Assembly: GCF_004118325.1 (NCBI RefSeq)
Contig: NZ_RDFA01000002.1
Coordinates: 608,273 to 672,272, forward strand
Direction of reading: 5' to 3'
DNA: 64,000 nt
Source: Halorientalis pallida
Lineage (GTDB): Archaea > Halobacteriota > Halobacteria > Halobacteriales > Haloarculaceae
The position numbers and the translations under genes are program-made. A model generated the notes under the pieces. It was not told where the DNA came from. It saw only the letters and a program-made list of their open reading frames with translations, and did not search any database. This document shows positions 1 through 8,707 of the stretch, in pieces. Within the stretch, counting starts at the first letter, position 1. Each line of letters begins with the position of its first letter.

Positions 1-260
1 CTGATCGCGCTGTCGCTCACGTCGATCACGGGATCGATCTCACAGACACACAGCTCCCGGCCGGCCGCCGCCAGGAGCCGCACGATCTCGTAGCGTGTGT
101 CGTTACCCAGCGTCTTCAGCGCACCGAGGTCGGTCTCGTAGTCGTCACCGACCGACGAGCGGTACTCCTGGAGCGTGTCCAGTCGTTCCGCCACGTCGGC
201 CGCACAGCACTCCCCCGACTCCTCGGTGATGAGCCGCTCGATTCGCTCGGCTTGTCCCAT
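1..260 (-). CDS. ArsR-family HTH transcriptional regulator (5' part, continues off the window)
   Basis: Reading leftwards from ATG 260-258 gives an open frame to the window edge (about 86 codons) that starts MGQAERIERL and contains TLGNDTRYEIVRLL followed by ELCVCEI. That is the first helices of an ArsR/SmtB winged HTH with the CVCE metal-site sequence typical of arsenical or soft-metal sensors. In this family the protein represses its own promoter until metal binds the cysteines. The start is the first ATG after an AT-rich promoter segment that carries a 22-bp dyad. The C-terminal part is missing because the window begins inside the gene. The metal specificity is inferred only from the CVCE motif. 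Confidence 0.8.
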   Translation of the reverse strand, partial: MGQAERIERLITEESGECCAADVAERLDTLQEYRSSVGDDYETDLGALKTLGNDTRYEIVRLLAAAGRELCVCEIDPVIDVSDSAI

Positions 261-267
261 ACTTGAG

Positions 268-289
268 TATCTGAGCAACTGTTCATATA
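268..289. promoter_or_regulatory. Palindromic operator in front of the arsR-like gene
   Basis: This 22-bp near-palindrome has as its core TGAGCAAC/TGTTCA-type arms (positions 272-285), extended by TAT/ATA on both sides. It lies 8 bp upstream of the ATG of the arsR-like gene. ArsR repressors bind this kind of imperfect dyad, so autoregulation is the likely role. The assignment is inferred from position and symmetry. Confidence 0.5.
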
Positions 290-390
290 GATCTGTCGGG
301 TCGGGCCGGGACTGACACGGCGGCCGTCCTTCCGACTCGTCGATCCGTCTCCAGTATCCCGATTACACTTTCACTCCGGGTGGGGCGAGC

Positions 391-400
391 CTTTATCAAC
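391..400 (+). promoter_or_regulatory. TATA element of the rpa3 operon
   Basis: The element ctttatcaac is centred about 25 nt upstream of the ATG at 420, the expected spacing for a haloarchaeal TATA box driving a leaderless transcript. It supports 420 over the downstream in-frame ATG at 459. Confidence 0.5.
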
Positions 401-419
401 GAAGCCGACCAACCGTCGA

Positions 420-1391
420 ATGCCTCCCATTGAAAACGACGCGGAGGCAGTGAGAGCAATGACAGATTTGCGTACCCAGGCGGAAGAGATACACGAGCAG
501 TTTTCAGATCAGCTAGAGATCTCGGTCGACGACGTCCACGAGCGACTGGAGACGCTGGTCGAGGAGTACAAGGTTCCGGTCGACGAGGCCCGGCGCAGCG
601 TCACCAGCACGTACCTCGACGAGGCGGGCATGGACCGCGAGGAGCTGTCGGGTGGTGGCGGCAACGAGCAGGTCCAGGTCAGCGACGTGGACGCGGCCGA
701 GGAGTGGGTCGACCTGACGGCGAAGGTCGTCGAGTTGTGGGAGCCAAACAGCGATGCCGTCGCGCAGGTCGGCCTGCTCGGTGACGAGACGGGCACGATC
801 AAGTTCACGAAGTGGTCCAAATCGGACCTGCCGGAACTGGAAGACGGCGAGGTCTACCACCTGCGAAACGTCGTGACCGACGAGTACCAGGGTCGGTTCT
901 CGGTCAAACTCAACCGGACGACGGTCATCGAGGACGCCGACGAGGAGATCGAAGTCGGCGACGACGACACGACCGTCGAGGGCGCGCTGGTGGACATCCA
1001 GAGCGGCTCCGGACTGATCAAGCGCTGTCCCGAGGAGGACTGTACGCGCGTCCTCCAGAACGGTCGGTGTTCCGAGCACGGCGAGGCCGAAGGCGAGTTC
1101 GACCTCCGTATCAAGGGGGTCCTCGACGACGGCGAGGACGTGCACGAAGTGATCTTCGACAAGGCGGCCACGGAGGACTTCACCGGGATCACGCTCGAAG
1201 AGGCAAAGGAGATGGCCATGGACGCGCTCGACACGACGGTCGTGGCCGACAAGATGCGAAAGGAGACGCTGGGTCGGTACTACCGGGTGACGGGGCCGAC
1301 CTTCAGCCGGTACGTTCTGGCCGACGAGGTCGAGGAACTGGACGGGCCGGTGGATGCAGAAGAGACGCTGATCAAAGCGAGGTCGATCTAA
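420..1391 (+). CDS. rpa3: Replication protein A-type single-stranded DNA-binding protein (Rpa3-like)
   Basis: This 323-residue protein should bind single-stranded DNA during replication and repair. After a helical N-terminus (about 1-75), an OB fold covers about 85-180 (WVDLTAKVVELW, GTIKFTKW). A second OB-like part, about 185-310, carries a zinc-finger insertion with CPEEDC and CSEH. Length and architecture match the short Rpa3 class of haloarchaea rather than the longer Rpa1/Rpa2. The next gene starts 1 nt after its stop and is the usual RPA-associated partner. The start is supported by the TATA element at 391-400. Assignment to the Rpa3 subclass is from recall of the family; the general RPA call is firm. 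Confidence 0.82.
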   Translation: MPPIENDAEAVRAMTDLRTQAEEIHEQFSDQLEISVDDVHERLETLVEEYKVPVDEARRSVTSTYLDEAGMDREELSGGGGNEQVQVSDVDAAEEWVDLTAKVVELWEPNSDAVAQVGLLGDETGTIKFTKWSKSDLPELEDGEVYHLRNVVTDEYQGRFSVKLNRTTVIEDADEEIEVGDDDTTVEGALVDIQSGSGLIKRCPEEDCTRVLQNGRCSEHGEAEGEFDLRIKGVLDDGEDVHEVIFDKAATEDFTGITLEEAKEMAMDALDTTVVADKMRKETLGRYYRVTGPTFSRYVLADEVEELDGPVDAEETLIKARSI

Positions 1392-1392
1392 C

Positions 1393-2010
1393 ATGGCAGC
1401 AGTACCATCCCGCGAGGTCGCACGGCGCGTGTTCGCCCGCGAGTTCAACGACGCGAGCTACACGTTCAAGGAGTCGGACGACGAACGCGCCCCGGTCTAC
1501 CTGCTGCTCCCCACGGGCGAGCGGGCCAACCGAATCTTCCTGGTCGGCACGCTCACCGAGACCGAGGACGTGGGCGAGGACAGCGAGTACTGGCAGGGAC
1601 GGGTCGTCGACCCCAACGGCGACACGTTCTTCATGTACGCCGGGCAGTACCAGCCCGACGCCGCCTCGATGCTCCGGGAACTCGAACCGCCGGCCTACGT
1701 CTCCGTCGTCGGCAAGCCCCGGACTTACGAGACCGACGACGGCGAGGTGAACGTCTCGGTCCGGCCGGAGTCCATTACCACCGTGGGCGAGGCTACCCGG
1801 GACCGCTGGGTCGTCGAGACCGCCGAGCGGACCATCGACCGGATCCAGGAGTACCAGGCCGCCGAGACAGAAGACGGCGCGGCCGTCGACGAGTACGTCC
1901 GGATGGCTCGCGAGGAGTACGACCTGTCGGTCGAGAACTACCGCAGGGCCGCCACAGAGGCCCTGGAGAGCCTCGAAGCGGACGACGAACAGGTCGAAGC
2001 CTCGCCCTGA
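1393..2010 (+). CDS. RPA-associated protein (COG3390 type)
   Basis: This 205-residue partner of the upstream RPA gene starts 1 nt after its stop codon, so the two are almost certainly co-translated. It begins AAVPSREVARRVFAREFND and has a central beta-rich region (RIFLVGTLTETEDVG, GQYQPDA) resembling an OB-like fold, then a helical acidic tail (about 130-205). In haloarchaea each rpa gene of this class is paired with an associated protein that acts in the same repair pathway. No enzyme motif is visible. The role is taken from the conserved pairing. Confidence 0.78.
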   Translation: MAAVPSREVARRVFAREFNDASYTFKESDDERAPVYLLLPTGERANRIFLVGTLTETEDVGEDSEYWQGRVVDPNGDTFFMYAGQYQPDAASMLRELEPPAYVSVVGKPRTYETDDGEVNVSVRPESITTVGEATRDRWVVETAERTIDRIQEYQAAETEDGAAVDEYVRMAREEYDLSVENYRRAATEALESLEADDEQVEASP

Positions 2011-2117
2011 CTGGCCGTCGGGCCCCGTCACGCGCTCGCCTTTCTTTCACGCGCCATGACGAACGTGCGAGCGTCTGACAAACCTTCAAGTAGGAGTAGT
2101 GACGAGTTGGGCGTACG

Positions 2118-2561
2118 ATGGGCAACAAGAACAAGACGATCTCCTTTCGCGTGAGCCAGGAGAAATTCGAGACGCTCCGCGAGATCGCCGAGGAGCGTGA
2201 TCTCTCGCTCTCGGCCGTCTTCCGCGACTACGTGGACCTGCTCGTTGCCCACGACGGCCAGGTCGAGGTCGTCCCGGAACACGAGTTGACCGACAGCACC
2301 GACACGGGCGGGACGAGTTTCCCGCCGAAGGTCGAGGTGCCGAAGAGTTTCGTCCGCGAGCACGAGCGGCTGGAACTGGAGGCCGAACACCTCCGTGAAC
2401 AGCTGGAGGAACACAAACGCTACGTGACGAAACTCCGGCAGGAACTCGACGCCCACGAGGAGGGCGAGGAGGTCATCCAGCTCGAAGATCTGGACGGCGA
2501 CGAGGAAGAGGACGACGAACCGTCCTACCGCATCGGCAGCAGCTTCGACGAGTCGATCTGA
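2118..2561 (+). CDS. Ribbon-helix-helix (CopG-like) DNA-binding protein with coiled-coil tail
   Basis: The N-terminus (about 5-45) reads KTISFRVSQEKFETLREIAEE then LSLSAVFRDYVDLLV, the beta-strand/helix/helix pattern of an RHH domain, which binds DNA as a dimer. A linker is followed by a charged helical stretch (about 75-120, heptad leucines: LELEAEHLREQLEEH) likely to form a coiled coil, then an acidic tail. It stands alone between the rpa operon and a convergent sensor gene. The target is unknown; a chromosomal regulator or small DNA-organising protein are both possible. Confidence 0.68.
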   Translation: MGNKNKTISFRVSQEKFETLREIAEERDLSLSAVFRDYVDLLVAHDGQVEVVPEHELTDSTDTGGTSFPPKVEVPKSFVREHERLELEAEHLREQLEEHKRYVTKLRQELDAHEEGEEVIQLEDLDGDEEEDDEPSYRIGSSFDESI

Positions 2562-2572
2562 TTCCGGCCGTT

Positions 2573-5500
2573 CTACTCGATCTCTCCCGATTCGGTCGAG
2601 AACAGCTGTTCCATGAGCCGTTGCTGGGCGAGTCTGAGGTGGCGGTTGACGGTGGGCTGTGAGACCCCGAGCATCGCGGCGAGTTCCTCGCCGGTCGTCT
2701 CGCGGGGCTGCTCGAAAAAGCCCGCGAGGTAGGCGGTCTCCAGCACTTCGCGCTGGCGGTCGGTGAGAGTCTCGAACAGGGTCGTGACGAGTTCCCGTCT
2801 GGTGTGTGTACTGCGCTCGACGTGTCGGCGGGCGACGAGTTCGACGCCTGGGTGGTCCTCCCGGAGCATCTCGACGAACGCGCGGACGTCGGTGCCGGTC
2901 GGGAGGTCGACGACCACGTCCATGCCGGTGTGGTCGGCGGTGATGGACTGGGGGCGGCCGCCGTGGCTGACGAGTTTCGCGGCGACCAGCGGGGCGGCGG
3001 TCGTCACCTCGAACAGGGAGCCGTCGGCGTCGCTGATCAGGCGCGTGTCGGTCACGGAGACGAGGCCGTCCAGCACGTCGCGGACGGCGTCGGGGTCCGT
3101 GTCGTGGGCGACGAAGAAGACCCGGTCGTCGTCGTCGGGGATGGTGGCCAGTCCCTCGTACGCGACGCGACAGTCGGCCTCGCTGGCGATGCGGGCCAGC
3201 AGGTCGTCGGCGTCCACGAACCGGAGTTCGAGTTCGAGCAGGGTCTCGGCGTGGAGCGCCTGTCGGGTCTTGGCGGCGGTGATGGAGTTGGCGATGGACT
3301 CCCCGAGTTCGGCGAAGACGGTGCGCTCGAGGTCGCCGAACGCGCCGGGTTCGGTGGCGTAGACGGCGAGGACGCCGTAGGAGTACTCGTCGAAGACGAG
3401 GGGGACGGCGACGGCAGAGTGGAAGCCGTGGGCGAGTGCGGGCTTGCGCCACCCTTCGCGCTGGAGATCGTCGACGACGTTCTCGACGACGACGGGGGAT
3501 TCGGTTCGGGCGGCCTGCCAGGCCGGTTCCGGGGTGGACGCGCTGCCGGCGGCGATCTCGTCGAGGTAGCTCTCGCCCTCGCCGGCCCACTGGCGGGCAG
3601 TGACGGACTCGCCGTCTGGGTCGAGCGTCCCGATCCAGGCGAAGCCGATGGTGTCGTCGGTGACCAGTCGCTCGCAGACGGCACGCTCGATCTCTTCGTG
3701 GGTGCTCGCGCCGATCAGCGACTGGTCGATCGAGCGGATGATCTCGGTGATCCCGACCTGTCGACGGAGCCGTTCGTTCTGGGCTTCGAGTTCGGCGTCG
3801 CGTTCCCGGAGGGTCGCCTCGCTGTCCAGGCGGTCCAGCGCGGCCTCGGTCGTCGCCACGAGCGTCTCGACGAGTTGCCGGGTGGTGGCGTCGATCCGGC
3901 CGTCCTGCGAGAGGGCGACGAAGACGCCGTGGTCGCCGATGGGGACGAGGACGCCGTTCCGGACGCCGTCGTCGAACAGCCCGGTGCCGTCGGTCGCATC
4001 GCCGTGTTCGACGACGGTGCGAGTCTCGGTGACGAAGGTGTTCCACACCAGGGAGTCGGCGTCGCCGACGGCGACCGCGGGCGGCCCGTCGTAGAGGTCG
4101 GCGAAGGAGTCGGTGAACGCGGTCGGTTCGAGCGTGTTCGTCCCGCTGTCGAGCAGATAGATCCCGACGGCTGGGGTGTCGACCACTTCGGCGGCCACCT
4201 CGAGGACCAGTTCGGTCACGTCGCGCTCGGTCTCTGTTCCAAGCAGTCGGCGGGCCGCGTCGTGGAGCGACTGCAGGGCCAGTTCGCGGCGTTTCTGGTC
4301 GGTGACGTCCATGACGACGCCCTCCAGGGCCTGGAGGGTCCCGCCGTCGTCGAACACACCGCGGCCCTGTTCCCAGAGCCAGCGTCGGTCGCCGTCGGCG
4401 TCCTCGATCCGGTAGGTGAGCTGGAAGGGGTCCCGGTTCTCGACGGCCCGCTGGACTTCGTCCCAGATCTCGTCGTTGTCGTCGTCGAGGACGTCCTCGC
4501 CCCAGTTCACCTCCCCGTCCTCGATCTCGTCGGGCTCGTAGCCCGTGACGGCCCGACAGCCCTCGCTGACGAACTCGAAGGGCCAGTTCGGGTCGTTCGC
4601 ACAGCGATAGACCATCCCCGGGATGTTGCCCATTAGCGTCGAGAGTTCGCGTTCCCGCTCCCGGAGCTGTGCTTCGCGTTCCTCGCGCTCGCTAACGTCC
4701 CGGCCGATGCCCGCGATAGACTGCTCACCGTCGGGCGTCTGGAGCGTCGTCGCCACGAACTCGTAGGGAATCTTCGTCCCGTCGCTGGTCAGGAGGGCCA
4801 CGTCCACGCGCGTCCGTCCAGTTTCGGACACCTCGTCGATCGCTGCCTCGATATCGGGTCGATCCGCCTCGGCGAAGAAGTCGATGGCGTGCATGGAGGC
4901 CATCTCCGCGTCGTCGTAGCCGGTCACGTCCGCGAGGCTCTCGTTCCACCGTGTCAGGTTCCCCGCCCGATCGAGGACGTAGAACACGTCGTCGATCGTG
5001 TCGAGGATGCCGTCGGTGAACTCCCTGTAGCGTTCGAGTTCCCGTTCGTTCTCCTTCCGGTCGGTGATGTCCCGGCTGATCCCGATGGTGCCGACGATCT
5101 CGCCGTCCTCGTCGCGGAACGGGTACTTGTTGTCGAGGAAGACGGCCTCCTGGCCGTCGACGTCGACGGACCGCTCCGTGACGATCGAGTCGCCGGTCTC
5201 GAGGACGGTCCGGTCGTCCTCGCGGATCGAGGCTGCGCTCGCCGCGTCGAACAAGTCCCCGTCGTCTTTGCCGAGGATCTCTTGCCGTGCGAGCCCGAAG
5301 AACTCGGTGCTGGCTTCGTTGACGAATTGGTAGTTCCCCTCGCGGTCCTTGATGTAGATGGGGTCGATCGTGTTCTCGACGATCGCTCTGAACTGACGCT
5401 CGCGTTCCTTGCGTTCGGTCACGTCGCGTGCGACCGCGACGACGCCGCCGAACTCGCCGTCGACGGTCAGGCGCGTCATCCGGTACTCCACGACCGCGTG

Positions 5501-6988
5501 GCCGGCCTCGGGATACGTGGATTCGTACTCCCCGCGAAGCTCGTCTCGCTGCCCGTCGATCAGTTCCTGGTAGGGGTCGCCGTCGGCGTCCTCTCTGATC
5601 CGTTCGACGAGGTGACTCCGCTCGCCTTCGAGGTCCTCGGGAGTCGTCCCGTAGAAGTTCGCGAGCGCCTGGCCGACGACCTCGAACCGGCCGTCCGCGT
5701 CGTAGATACAGGCGGAGTCACGCATCGCGTTCACCAGTTCGCGGTACCGTTCGAGCTCCCGTTCGCGTTCTTTGCGCTCGGTGATGTCCTGGTGGAACCC
5801 GACGAACTGGGTTGTATCGGGGTCGCCGCCGTCGATCGGTGCGATGCTGACCCGATTCCAGTACGCCTCACCGTCTTCGCGGTAGTTCCGGAGTTCGACG
5901 GAGGTCGAGTCTCCGGTCTCGACCGCGGCCCGGAGTTCGGCCACGTGTTCCGGGGCGGTGTCCCCGTCCCGCAGGAACCGGTACGAGCGCCCGCGGATTT
6001 CATCGGCCTCGTAGCCGGTCAACTCCTCGAAGGCCCGGTTCACGTACTCGATGCGTGTCTCGTCATCTTCGACGGTGGCGATGGTAACCCCGACTGGAGC
6101 GGCGTCGACGGCGCGGTTCTTCCGTCTGAGTTGCCGGTCGAACTCGTCGCGCTCGAACGCCGAACTGATCCAGCGGGCCAGGAGGTCGACGACCGTCCGT
6201 TCGGCATCGGAAAAAGGCTCCGCACGGGGCTCGGAATCGAAAAAACAGACCGTGCCGTGGAGTTCCCCACCCACCTCGATCTTGCCGCCGATGTAACAGT
6301 GGACGCCCCGCTCCCGACACCCGGGATCGTCGTCCCAGCCCTCGCGTGTGGCGTCGAAGATCCCGAGAATGCCGTCGGACGTGATCGTCTTCCGGCAGAA
6401 CGTCGTCGAGAGGTCCGTGGCCGTCCCGACTTCCAGAGTGTCCTCGCCGGTGGCCCACGCGACCTCGTACCGATCCGTCTCGGGATCGATCTCGCTGACC
6501 AGTCCGCAGTCCACGTCGAGGCGATCACACCCGAGTTCGAGCACGCGCGACAGTTTCTCCGCGTCGTCGAGTTCGGGATCGGACGTGATGGTGTACAGCT
6601 CACGCCGGGCGTCGTCGAACGACGGGTCTCGCTCGGTCCGGCGTGCCAGCCGCTCCGCGAGTTCGCCGAGTTCGGTCGCCAGTTGGCCGACGCTGTCGTC
6701 GCGGTCGGTCGGCAGGTCGAGGTCGTACTCGCCGTCCTCGAGCCGTCGCACCTGCTCGATCAGGTGATCGATGACGCCATCGGCGTCGTGGTCGACCGCG
6801 AGTCCCACGAACAGTACCGGAACGACACCCTCACCGCCGGCTATCCCGGCGAGCGCCCGGAGCCACGCACCCCCGGCGACAGCCAGCCACGCACTCCCGA
6901 CGGCCACGAGCGTGACCGTCAGAACCCAGTGCCATCCTCGGCCCGGTCGCTCCCGATCGACCGGGCGATCGCGGACGCGAGCGCGCAC
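2573..6988 (-). CDS. Multi-PAS/GAF regulator with C-terminal Bat-type HTH
   Basis: This 1471-residue one-component sensor-regulator has, in order: membrane segments (about 18-66); a HAMP-like linker (66-115); GAF (about 125-280); five PAS units starting near 287, 418, 529, 649 and 783, each closed by an RERE-type linker (DITERKERE, DVTERKERE); two GAF domains (about 914-1060 and 1078-1230); a Bat-associated domain (about 1248-1390); and an HTH_10 domain (LTDRQREVLETAYLAGFF, then MLGVSQPTVNRHLRLAQQ). No kinase domain is present, so it should act directly on transcription, as in the bacterio-opsin activator family. The GTG start at 6988 is supported by an AT-rich TATA segment at 7013-7024. The ligand is unknown. 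Having both membrane segments and an HTH is unusual. Confidence 0.82.
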   Translation of the reverse strand: MRARVRDRPVDRERPGRGWHWVLTVTLVAVGSAWLAVAGGAWLRALAGIAGGEGVVPVLFVGLAVDHDADGVIDHLIEQVRRLEDGEYDLDLPTDRDDSVGQLATELGELAERLARRTERDPSFDDARRELYTITSDPELDDAEKLSRVLELGCDRLDVDCGLVSEIDPETDRYEVAWATGEDTLEVGTATDLSTTFCRKTITSDGILGIFDATREGWDDDPGCRERGVHCYIGGKIEVGGELHGTVCFFDSEPRAEPFSDAERTVVDLLARWISSAFERDEFDRQLRRKNRAVDAAPVGVTIATVEDDETRIEYVNRAFEELTGYEADEIRGRSYRFLRDGDTAPEHVAELRAAVETGDSTSVELRNYREDGEAYWNRVSIAPIDGGDPDTTQFVGFHQDITERKERERELERYRELVNAMRDSACIYDADGRFEVVGQALANFYGTTPEDLEGERSHLVERIREDADGDPYQELIDGQRDELRGEYESTYPEAGHAVVEYRMTRLTVDGEFGGVVAVARDVTERKERERQFRAIVENTIDPIYIKDREGNYQFVNEASTEFFGLARQEILGKDDGDLFDAASAASIREDDRTVLETGDSIVTERSVDVDGQEAVFLDNKYPFRDEDGEIVGTIGISRDITDRKENERELERYREFTDGILDTIDDVFYVLDRAGNLTRWNESLADVTGYDDAEMASMHAIDFFAEADRPDIEAAIDEVSETGRTRVDVALLTSDGTKIPYEFVATTLQTPDGEQSIAGIGRDVSEREEREAQLRERERELSTLMGNIPGMVYRCANDPNWPFEFVSEGCRAVTGYEPDEIEDGEVNWGEDVLDDDNDEIWDEVQRAVENRDPFQLTYRIEDADGDRRWLWEQGRGVFDDGGTLQALEGVVMDVTDQKRRELALQSLHDAARRLLGTETERDVTELVLEVAAEVVDTPAVGIYLLDSGTNTLEPTAFTDSFADLYDGPPAVAVGDADSLVWNTFVTETRTVVEHGDATDGTGLFDDGVRNGVLVPIGDHGVFVALSQDGRIDATTRQLVETLVATTEAALDRLDSEATLRERDAELEAQNERLRRQVGITEIIRSIDQSLIGASTHEEIERAVCERLVTDDTIGFAWIGTLDPDGESVTARQWAGEGESYLDEIAAGSASTPEPAWQAARTESPVVVENVVDDLQREGWRKPALAHGFHSAVAVPLVFDEYSYGVLAVYATEPGAFGDLERTVFAELGESIANSITAAKTRQALHAETLLELELRFVDADDLLARIASEADCRVAYEGLATIPDDDDRVFFVAHDTDPDAVRDVLDGLVSVTDTRLISDADGSLFEVTTAAPLVAAKLVSHGGRPQSITADHTGMDVVVDLPTGTDVRAFVEMLREDHPGVELVARRHVERSTHTRRELVTTLFETLTDRQREVLETAYLAGFFEQPRETTGEELAAMLGVSQPTVNRHLRLAQQRLMEQLFSTESGEIE

Positions 6989-7218
6989 CCGTGCCCCTAC
7001 GTATGGCAGCTTGAAAAATATACACGATTATTGAATAGAAATGGCACGAACTCGCCGGTGAGTGGTAACCGGTGGAGAGCAACCCCTCGGAGGTAGTGAC
7101 CGAACCTGACGAATCGGCTGCAATCGGTGGCCGATCACCGATGAACCGAGCGACAGCAGGGCCGTCGGTCCGGAGGGGCTATACACATAGTGTCCGGATC
7201 GGGTCGGTGGTTCGGCAT

Positions 7219-7515
7219 ATGTCGGAGAGACGGATGCTGACGGCCGACCTTCCCGACTGTATGGAAGCACACTCTCGACGGAAGTCCGCCGAACGGGTGA
7301 GCACGCGGGTGATCGAAGCCATCGCGGACGCGCGCGGTGTCGACCCGACCGACCTCGACGTGCCGCTGTACTGGGAGGTCGATCTCGAAGCGTTGGACCG
7401 TCTCTGTGCGGACGACGCCAGTAATCTCGCGGTCACGTTCAGGTACGACGGAACGACTGTGACCGTCCACGGCGACGATCGAATCGACGTCGAGGGAACG
7501 GTCTACGAGGTCTAA
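7219..7515 (+). CDS. HalOD1 output-domain protein
   Basis: This 98-residue protein is dominated by a HalOD1 domain (STRVIEAIADARGVDPTDLD, then LYWEVDLEALDRL), a small domain found alone or attached to haloarchaeal response regulators and thought to be a signalling output module. The open frame runs upstream to 7072, but a TATA-like ctatacac at about 7179-7186 puts transcription near 7210, so ATG 7219 is preferred. It is followed at 5 nt by a mini-protein gene, which overlaps a pseudo-receiver/PAS gene; the three look like one operon. The molecular role of HalOD1 is not established. Confidence 0.72.
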   Translation: MSERRMLTADLPDCMEAHSRRKSAERVSTRVIEAIADARGVDPTDLDVPLYWEVDLEALDRLCADDASNLAVTFRYDGTTVTVHGDDRIDVEGTVYEV

Positions 7516-7519
7516 TACC

Positions 7520-7660
7520 ATGTACGACGACTTCCGACAGCGCGTCGGCGACACCTACGAGGAGTACGAGCTCGGTTCGGTTACCGTCGCCATGATCTCG
7601 GACAACCGGAACGCGAACGCCTGGATCCAGTCGAACGTCACCTGTCCCGTCGAACAATGA
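7520..7660 (+). CDS. 46-residue haloarchaeal mini-protein with NAWIQS motif
   Basis: The ATG at 7520 opens a 46-codon frame (starts MYDDFRQRVGDTYEEYELG) ending NANAWIQSNVTCPVEQ. Small haloarchaeal proteins with a tyrosine/acid-rich front and a terminal N-A-W-I-Q-S motif form a recurrent uncharacterised family (I recall the DUF7331 label, not certain). It sits 4 nt after the HalOD1 gene, and its TGA overlaps the ATG of the following gene (ATGA), so it is translationally coupled into a signalling cassette. No function can be assigned. Confidence 0.6.
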   Translation: MYDDFRQRVGDTYEEYELGSVTVAMISDNRNANAWIQSNVTCPVEQ

Positions 7661-8457
7661 GCGAGCACTGGCACGAGGAGACGGCGGCGGGGCCCGCCCC
7701 CGGTCGGCTCCCGGATCCGGCGCGATCCCGTTCGTCCACACCGATCGACGTCCTCTACGCCGACGACAACGCGGAGTTCGCCTCGCTGGTGGACTCGACA
7801 CTCGGAGCCGACGAGACGTTCGACGTCGTCACGGTGGGGTCCGTCGGGGCGGCACTCGAACACCTCGACGACGCCGACTGCGTCGTCAGCAACCTCGACG
7901 GCTCCACGCCGGACGGCGACGACCTGCTCGCGACCGTCCGGGAGCGGTACCCGTCGCTTCCGTTCGTCCTCTTTACCGTCCAGTCGCTCCGCGACGTGCC
8001 CGCGACCACGTTCGACGGGCTCTGGACCGACTATCTGGAGAAGAACGGCCTCCGGTCGCTGGAACTGCTCGGCCAGCGCCTCCGCCGACTCGTGGCCCAC
8101 CAGGCCGCCACGACCGCGGCCCAGCGGGGCCTGGCGGCGGCACAGGCCACGCAGGAAGGCATCGCCATCGTCGACCCCGACGGCGCCGTCGAGTTCGCCA
8201 ACCGTGTCTACGCCACGCGGCTGGGCTACGACCCCGGCGAGATCGAGGGACGGCCGTGGCAGGACTGCTACACCGATACCGAGGCCGACCGGATCGCCAC
8301 GTCGGTCCTCCCGACGGTCGCCGACGACTGGCGCTGGACCGGCGAGTGCGTCGCCCGCCGGAAAGACGGCGATTCGGTCGCCGTCCAGGCCCGTATCGTC
8401 CGTCTCGAAGACGAGAGCCTCGTGATCGTTCACGACGGCGACGCAGAACAGGCCTGA
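7657..8457 (+). CDS. Pseudo-receiver plus PAS domain protein
   Basis: This 266-residue protein has a receiver-like domain (about 30-150: DVLYADDNAEF acidic pocket, LFTVQ threonine, DYLEKNG lysine) and then a PAS domain (about 155-260: EGIAIVDPDGAVEFANRV, LGYDPGEIEGRPWQDCY). At the phosphoacceptor position the sequence is CVVSNLDGSTPDG, where the family usually has VVSDYxMPxxDG, so the aspartate appears replaced by asparagine. It would therefore be phosphorylation-independent or use the Asp two residues later. No kinase or DNA-binding domain is present. Its start overlaps the mini-protein stop by 4 nt. The PAS ligand is unknown. Confidence 0.78.
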   Translation: MSEHWHEETAAGPAPGRLPDPARSRSSTPIDVLYADDNAEFASLVDSTLGADETFDVVTVGSVGAALEHLDDADCVVSNLDGSTPDGDDLLATVRERYPSLPFVLFTVQSLRDVPATTFDGLWTDYLEKNGLRSLELLGQRLRRLVAHQAATTAAQRGLAAAQATQEGIAIVDPDGAVEFANRVYATRLGYDPGEIEGRPWQDCYTDTEADRIATSVLPTVADDWRWTGECVARRKDGDSVAVQARIVRLEDESLVIVHDGDAEQA

Positions 8458-8500
8458 ACCGACCCCATTATAGCGTCCGCTGGGCGAGTACTACACACCG

Positions 8501-8707
8501 ATGTCAGACGAACAGCCGTCCGTTCCGGTCTTCTGTGACGACTGCGGCACCACGACGCGGGTGCCGCTGGACGACGTGGGCGAGGCCATCGAGCGCCACA
8601 ACGACCAGCTCCACGACGGCGAGGAGGTCGCACAGGTCGATCCCGACATCGCCGACCACCTCGCGGACCTGGTGGTCGACGATCTCGGATTGCTCGACGA
8701 GGAGTAG
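8501..8707 (+). CDS. Small zinc-ribbon-like protein
   Basis: This 68-residue acidic protein has one CDDC pair (VFCDDCGTTTRVPL) near the N-terminus and a helical acidic remainder (AIERHNDQLHDGEE). A TATA-like cattatag at about 8467-8474 is correctly spaced for a leaderless ATG at 8501. One CxxC pair with a nearby histidine could bind zinc, possibly as a dimer. It is a typical small haloarchaeal conserved protein; no function is known to me. It ends next to the convergent gene on the other strand with no intergenic gap. Confidence 0.62.
   Translation: MSDEQPSVPVFCDDCGTTTRVPLDDVGEAIERHNDQLHDGEEVAQVDPDIADHLADLVVDDLGLLDEE

Noticed and set aside
2028..4046. Long minus-strand ORF of 672 residues with arginine-rich sequence
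   Set aside because: It is the antisense or alternative frame of the PAS-regulator gene; composition is Arg/Pro-rich and no domain is visible.
4889..7096. Plus-strand ORF of 735 residues opposite the PAS-regulator gene
   Set aside because: GC-rich DNA has few stops on the antisense strand; the product shows no motif and the minus-strand gene has clear PAS and HTH domains.
7179..7200. Small dyad acacatagtgt near the HalOD1 promoter
   Set aside because: The arms are only 4 bp and can arise by chance next to a TATA element.
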